Shown piece by piece: positions 59,041-64,000 of a DNA stretch of 64,000 nucleotides. Source of the DNA: Scortum barcoo (lineage: Eukaryota; Chordata; Actinopteri; Centrarchiformes; Terapontidae). Numbering within the stretch: position 1 is the first letter of the stretch; every line of letters starts with the position of its first letter. The position numbers and the translations under genes were made by a program. The notes beneath the pieces were generated by a model. That model had not been told where the DNA came from and made no database searches. It was given only the letters and a program-made list of their open reading frames with translations. Where the stretch lies: NCBI GenBank assembly GCA_023238725.1, contig CM041553.1, forward strand, positions 24,443,501 to 24,507,500, in the 5' to 3' direction.

Positions 59041-60904
59041 TGTCTTTTTCTTTTCTTTTTTTTTATTGTTTTTGCACGAGTTTAACCACGAGGCTGTTAT
59101 TTGTTTGCAACCACACTTTCTATTTCTTCTTGCCTGAAAAAAAGAAAGAAAAAGAAAAGGCATGCAGGAGAGATGAGAGACGCCTTTCAAAATTTAATTG
59201 ATGATATAGCACTTTAAAAAAAAAGAGAGAAAAATAACAAAGATCAACTCTGAAAGTAAGAAATTAACATGCATAAGCTTCTGAATATAACACAAGAAGT
59301 CAGCAAAGCAAAGACTGGATATTAATTTATTAACTGATTGATAAAATAATCTCACCCGGAGGTCCACTTATCTGTTCTGGAGTTTTCTTCAATATCACAT
59401 GAAAGGTGGTCAAACAAGCTGCTGATGAAGATCATATAAAGCTCTGCAACAGCTACTGTGGGTCCTGAGGTGAAAAAATAATTAAAAAAGCTGTTTATTA
59501 ACTAACAGAGACCAGAAACAGTAAAACAAATGGAGTTCACGCAGCAGGTTTTTCAGTCAAATGCTCTGCTCTGTTCTTTCACCAACAGATGGAAGTAGAG
59601 AGCAGTGCAAGTTAACTTAAAATAATCTATATAAACAGTATAGAAATGGATTAATTCTGATAAAATACCCAATGACATGCCTCTAGATACACCCATAATT
59701 GTGACAGAAAAGTGATTCAAGTAGTCTTTTTTAAAGAAATTAAGCAACAAATAAAAAAACCAACAAGTTGGAATGAAAAGTAATTGTTGTAGAGATCCAA
59801 ATATGTTAGAGAGAAAAGCCATAAATAAAACCTGCATATACAATACATCCTCCAGTGTTTCAACCTCTGAAGCAAAAACACAGATGATGAACAGTTATTT
59901 ACATCTGCTCTAAATCTTCAATCAAAATGCATTTAATTGACATCTTGTAATCATGTATAAACCCACGCCTTAATTACCTATAAAAACAGATTCTGCACCT
60001 ACATATGACCAGTCTTTAAGTCACCACACTAAACCACAAATATGTAAAAAGAACATGTGACTCAACCGTAAGTTGTTTTAGTCACAAACCTTTAATAAAA
60101 ATAAGAATTGAAATATGAGAGTTGGCTTGCTATTGCTACACACCGTATTATGTCAAACATGGATGTCACGCTGTACATTTAAGTGCTTATGTAGGATGAA
60201 TATTACAGTAAGACTTCTCTGTTGTGTACCTGGTGAGGCCTCTGGATGTAATACTGAACTCAGGTTTGAGTTCCTCTTAGCGTTGTGTCTCTTCTTTGAC
60301 TGATCACCTCCTTCGGTTAAAATCCACCCCACCGTGCACACGAGGGCTCGAGTCAACCACTAATTATTGCTCCACCAAATGCAGTTTATGAAAGCTTGCA
60401 GCGGCCTGTCATCATGTTGCCCCTTGGTCTGGACATTCATGCAGAACATGCATGAAGTATTCTTAATAATCTCTGAGAAATGGAACAAAATACCAAAGAC
60501 TCCAAAAAGACGGCATTGGATAATCTAAAAGTATTGTAAAGTATTTTAAAGGGCGAATAAATGGCCTTCACGGTAAGTAACCGACAGTCATCTGTGGGCC
60601 CTCAGGAGTGAAAAATACAAAGATACTCTGCTCATATTTTATCAAAATACAGTTTCAGAAAAACACCTCAGTAGCAGGCAGATTTTATTTTCCCTTTATT
60701 GTTTCATTAAAGGGGTATTGACTTTAACAAGACTAAAGCTGGAAATATACATTTCTAGGCTGTACGTGCACTGGGCCGCTCACGTATGTTGGTGTGGTTG
60801 TTTCTTTTATAATTTTAAATGTTCGTTTTGAAGCCACCTCCCAAGTGGCGTTGAATCAATAAACTTGCTTGATGGAGACGTTTACTTGTGGCTTCGAAGA
60901 GTCC
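59041..60904. other. AT-rich intergenic sequence upstream of uncx
   Basis: No gene, microsatellite or repeat recognised before the inverted family A copy. Confidence 0.55.
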
Positions 60905-61285
60905 AGAGCCACGCTAACATTTAGTGCTAACACGCTCAGAATAACTATGCTAACACGCTGATTGTTTAGCAGGGACGTTCACCATCTTAGTGTTGTGTGT
61001 TTGCAAATGTTGCACCAAACACAAAGCACCTCTGAGGAACATCATCAGTTTAAAGTATTTGGACCTTTAAATTCAGGCTACATGAAAACTTAGAGGATTG
61101 TTAAGTTAATACAGTTCATCTTATGAGGGTTTGAATTTCATGACGATCCATTCAGTAGCATTCAAAACTATTTTCTTACTCTCAACTAAAAATGTAAACC
61201 TCATGGTGGCGCTGAGGGGAAAACAGGAGATCACTAAAGTCATTCGAATTTATCCTCTGGAGACCACGAATATCTGTATAAAAGT
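60905..61285 (-). repeat. Interspersed repeat, copy 3 (family A, inverted)
   Basis: The reverse complement reads the same phrases as the other copies. On the + strand they appear as GCTAACACGCT..., CTATGCTAACACGCTG, CACCATCTTAG, CATGACGATCCATTCAGTAG and CCTCATGGTGGCGCTGAG. The middle is diverged. Confidence 0.65.
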
Positions 61286-61479
61286 ATTTATTGAATAACA
61301 GAATAACAAAATGGCAATATGTGGTATCTGTCTGCTGGAGATTAAAAGAAAGACAAGATAACTGCAATTAAAATTTAAAGCTATCCTATTGAGTTAAGGG
61401 TCTTGCCTAATTGGGGGGGGGCGGTGCTCGAACTTAAGTGTGCATTGGAAAATGAAAGGTTTTGAAATTTACAATCATG

Positions 61480-61650
61480 GCACAGGCCAGGAGCAACTGG
61501 GCGTCCAGGTGGACATCTTTGGGGGGAGCGATGGGGGGGAAGAGAGAGGGGGAAAGATTATACATATAAATTGTAAACGGTGTCGCAGGGGCCAAATCTT
61601 GCCCGAGGCAGTGACTGCTTCATTTTGTGTTAAATTTCTTGACAGAAAGC
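61480..61650. promoter_or_regulatory. Candidate regulatory block upstream of uncx (proximal part)
   Basis: G-rich then CpG-containing sequence (GTAAACGGTGTCGCAGGGG, GCCCGAGGCAGTGACTGC) leading into the stronger block that follows. No coding frame was recognised. Confidence 0.25.
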
Positions 61651-62100
61651 CACCCGCGTGCTGGTGAATACTGAATGGTAATCAGAGCTGCTTGAATAAG
61701 TGCCTCCCCCTCCTTCTTCCATTACTGTGAATTAATTCGACTTTATTTATCCAATTTCTGGAGCTGACAGAATGTTAATTTGAGTTGAGATTTCTCTCTG
61801 CTGTTCTGCCTGTGACCCGTAGCCCTGGGATTGGCGTGTTGTAATAACCTGAATCTTTCACCAGAAGCTCCGATAATTGTTACCTTATTAGCATGTAAAT
61901 TGTTTAATTAATATTATTATGAAGAACCATATAATCCCTCAGTTACTTGACCCCGAGTCCACACCCGAGCAGGCTTTCTGCATTTCAATGTCTAGTTTTT
62001 AAATGGACTCTTTAATGTTGGCTGGTCGTCGGGCTGTTATAAAAACCCTTTCCCCAATCTTAGTGCAACTTTGAACGGCTTGAGAGGCGTTTTTGATGTC
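61650..62100. promoter_or_regulatory. Strong candidate regulatory block upstream of uncx
   Basis: About 450 bp without simple repeats: GAATGGTAATCAGAGC, GTGAATTAATTCGAC, CAGAATGTTAATTTGAG, GATTGGCGTGTTGTAATAACC, CCGATAATTGTTACC, TTATTAGCATGTAAATTG, TTTAATTAATATTATTATG, CTTTAATGTTGG. The density and variety of homeodomain cores is the highest seen in the window. Confidence 0.5.
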
Positions 62101-62237
62101 ACCTCGTCTCTATCTCTCTCCTCCGCTCTCTCTATCCCCTTTTTATTTCTTTGCTGCTCTTTCTGATGTGTATTTATTTTCTTGCTGCCATTTTTGAAGA
62201 TCAAAACCCCAATGCCTTCTTGTCATTTGCTTAAAAA

Positions 62238-62239
<2 letters not shown>

Positions 62240-62265
<26 letters not shown>
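62240..62265. repeat. Poly-T tract (26 nt)
   Basis: The longest homopolymer in the window, followed by AAAAG and a C8 run (62274-62282). It splits the upstream regulatory candidates. Confidence 0.98.
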
Positions 62266-62270
<5 letters not shown>

Positions 62271-62379
62271 CCTCCCCCCCCCTCCTTTTTCCCTCCACTA
62301 TCCCAGTGGCTGTGCGAGCCAAACACATGCAGTGCTCGATGAAAAGCAGCCCTTGACATGAGGTCCTAAGAGACCGCAG

Positions 62380-62620
62380 CATTTAAATTCGCTTTTCTTC
62401 CTTCCTCCTCCTTTTTCGCCGGGCACGAGTGACATTGTCAGATGCTAGCTTTAATTAATTTGATAATAAGATGGGCGACTCGCATACAGGGCAGGGTTTG
62501 GCTTGCCTTGCCTCCAGCCGTCCTCGCCTCTCTCTCCTCTCTGAGCAGGCAAACACAACCAATCCCACACTTAAGGGGAGAAAAATCACATTGGACAAAA
62601 CATTGGTCCCCTCTGAAGTG
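62380..62620. promoter_or_regulatory. Candidate regulatory block upstream of uncx (distal part)
   Basis: GCATTTAAATTCGC, GACATTGTCAGATGC, GCTTTAATTAATTTGATAATAAG and CAACCAATCCCACAC follow the poly-T tract and a C-rich run. Non-repetitive. Confidence 0.32.
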
Positions 62621-63254
62621 ATAGCCTCTAAGCTGTTGTCATTCTGAGATCTTTAAAATGATTTTTAATTGAGTCAAAATGTCAGAAGCACTGTGAAGTC
62701 ACAGGGAATCCCCAAATAAATATCTCTTTTTTGAGCTTATGTGTGAATCAAATCAGGTATTTTCTGGGTCAATTGTTAGACCGATGGTCACGTCACACTG
62801 TGCAAAACATGAAAAAGCCATACTGACACCTCCTCTGTATCCTTTGGTATGTATCTGAGTCTCATTGCATCAATAGTCTATTTATAATTAAATAAAATGT
62901 TTGTATTATTCTTGACTAAATTGCTGGCACAGTCACATTTATAATTTTGACTTCTCTAAATCTAAAAGGAACATGTCCTAACGTGTAGCGTGTATTATTC
63001 TTTCTCGTTTGGTTATTTTTTATTGACTTCATCAATTGTGAGGCTGAAGTGAGTACTGATCTGAAAACTGGCGCTTGATCTTACACACACCCTTCAGATG
63101 TGTCTGATTTTAGCCCCTAACCTCACCACAGTGGTGTCTTTTAACAAGACTTTCTAAAAGTATACTGCATATTAGGGGTAAGATCTACAGTTGAAACCTG
63201 GGCCTATGTTAAGAGGAAATACCTTACTAAGTATTAAGTAGATCATCATAAAAT
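62621..63254. other. AT-rich intergenic sequence
   Basis: Nothing recognised. The same holds for 63650-64000, which ends with a short CATA repeat at 63931-63946. Confidence 0.55.
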
Positions 63255-63645
63255 GATCTACAGACATTCACGTTCCCCAGATGATGAATCTTAATGACTT
63301 TGGTGATCCTCGGATTTTCCTCCGGTGCCACCATGAGGTTCACATCTTTGGGTGTGAATAAAATATCTCCACAACTACTCTGTGGATTGTCATGAAATTT
63401 GGCACAGACATTTTAATGTTCCCAACAGGACAAATTAGAATAACTTGAATTTTAATCTAGTGCCGTCAAATAGCCAAAATTAAAATTTGGCTCGTCACCA
63501 AATACTTAAAATTCCCATCAGCCACAGCTGTACTTTGCGTTTGGTGCAAATTAGTTAAACATCAGCATGCTAGCGTTGTCACCGTGTGTGTTTAGCTCAG
63601 TGCAGCCTCGCAGAGCCGCTAGCTGTAGACTCTTGGTTTTGTTAG
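63255..63645 (+). repeat. Interspersed repeat, copy 4 (family A)
   Basis: Two CAGACATT...TGTTCCC subunits lie 144 bp apart (63261 and 63405), with GGTGCCACCATGAGG between them, followed by CATCAGCCACAGCTGTACTT, CAGCATGCTAGCG and AGAGCCGCTAGCTGTAGACTC. This is the same subunit order as copy 2. Confidence 0.72.
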
Positions 63646-64000
63646 ATCATCTACAGTGTTTATGTATCTATCAGTCATTTTCTAGTTGTGGCCCACATCA
63701 GGACAGGCCACAGACGCACAGTGTTTCGAAGGGTGTGTGCTGTACAACCACAGTCTCACACTGTTGGCCACTGAGGAGGAGTTCGGGGTTTTCATCTTTG
63801 CTCAAAAGCTCCTCAACTTCCTCCCGTTTTTCCTGTTAATCCAGAAATGTTCCTATCCTACCTATCCTATTCCTACATCACTACCCCCTCCTCCCTTGTA
63901 TTTATAGACCTTTGCTGCTGCCAGACTCCATACATACATACATATAAATATCCATATGTCTAAGTAATCAAAGCCACACCTGACCACCCATTAGCAAATA

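Overview
The window reads as vertebrate nuclear DNA, most likely from a ray-finned (teleost, probably percomorph) fish. It has long AT-rich stretches with no coding capacity, very many (CA)n, (GA)n and poly-A/T tracts, interspersed repeats resembling families common in spiny-rayed fish genomes (judged from memory, not searched), and one spliced gene of clear vertebrate type. Nothing prokaryotic is present.

The only gene I can support is a paired-type homeobox gene of the UNCX (Unc-4) family on the minus strand. Its coding sequence runs from the ATG at 57895 to the TAA at 53142 in three exons (57619-57895, 56831-57006, 53142-54308), with GT-AG introns of 612 and 2522 bp. The splice joins give 539 codons, close to the mammalian protein. 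The product has a Q50 homeodomain (residues 106-165), two engrailed-homology-1-like (Groucho-binding type) motifs and the family-typical acidic C-terminus ending in DMD. The promoter side carries a CpG-rich block with a CCAAT box and a perfect CRE palindrome. Two AATAAA signals lie 0.3-0.4 kb past the stop. Teleosts can carry two UNCX-type genes, and I cannot say which paralogue this is.

The remaining ~58 kb (1-52.7 kb downstream of the gene, 58.5-64 kb upstream) shows no convincing exon. It alternates between (i) AT-rich sequence, (ii) microsatellites and purine/pyrimidine tracts, (iii) repeats, and (iv) compact blocks of mixed composition rich in TAAT-core sites. I flag the blocks as candidate conserved regulatory elements. 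This fits the known placement of UNCX in a gene-poor regulatory domain, but conservation cannot be tested here. Candidate blocks are densest at 47.1-52.3 kb, in intron 2, and at 61.65-62.1 kb. No interspersed repeat was recognised between about 46.7 and 60.9 kb.

Mobile and repeated DNA: a 507-bp Tc1/mariner-derived element with TIRs and TA target duplications (12791-13301); four copies of one interspersed family (17.2, 36.2, 60.9 and 63.3 kb); an array of a second family at 44.7-46.6 kb with an inverted relative at 4.7 kb; and several lower-confidence fragments.

Most notable observation: just upstream of the homeodomain, seven UNCX residues (DLDKDSP) are legible only in the +1 frame. The real frame reads TWIRTVP, as if a 1-base loss and a 1-base gain about 20 bp apart cancel each other. 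This is either a compensated frameshift or a pair of homopolymer assembly errors. The same exon begins directly beside a (CA)n microsatellite that occupies the place of the polypyrimidine tract.
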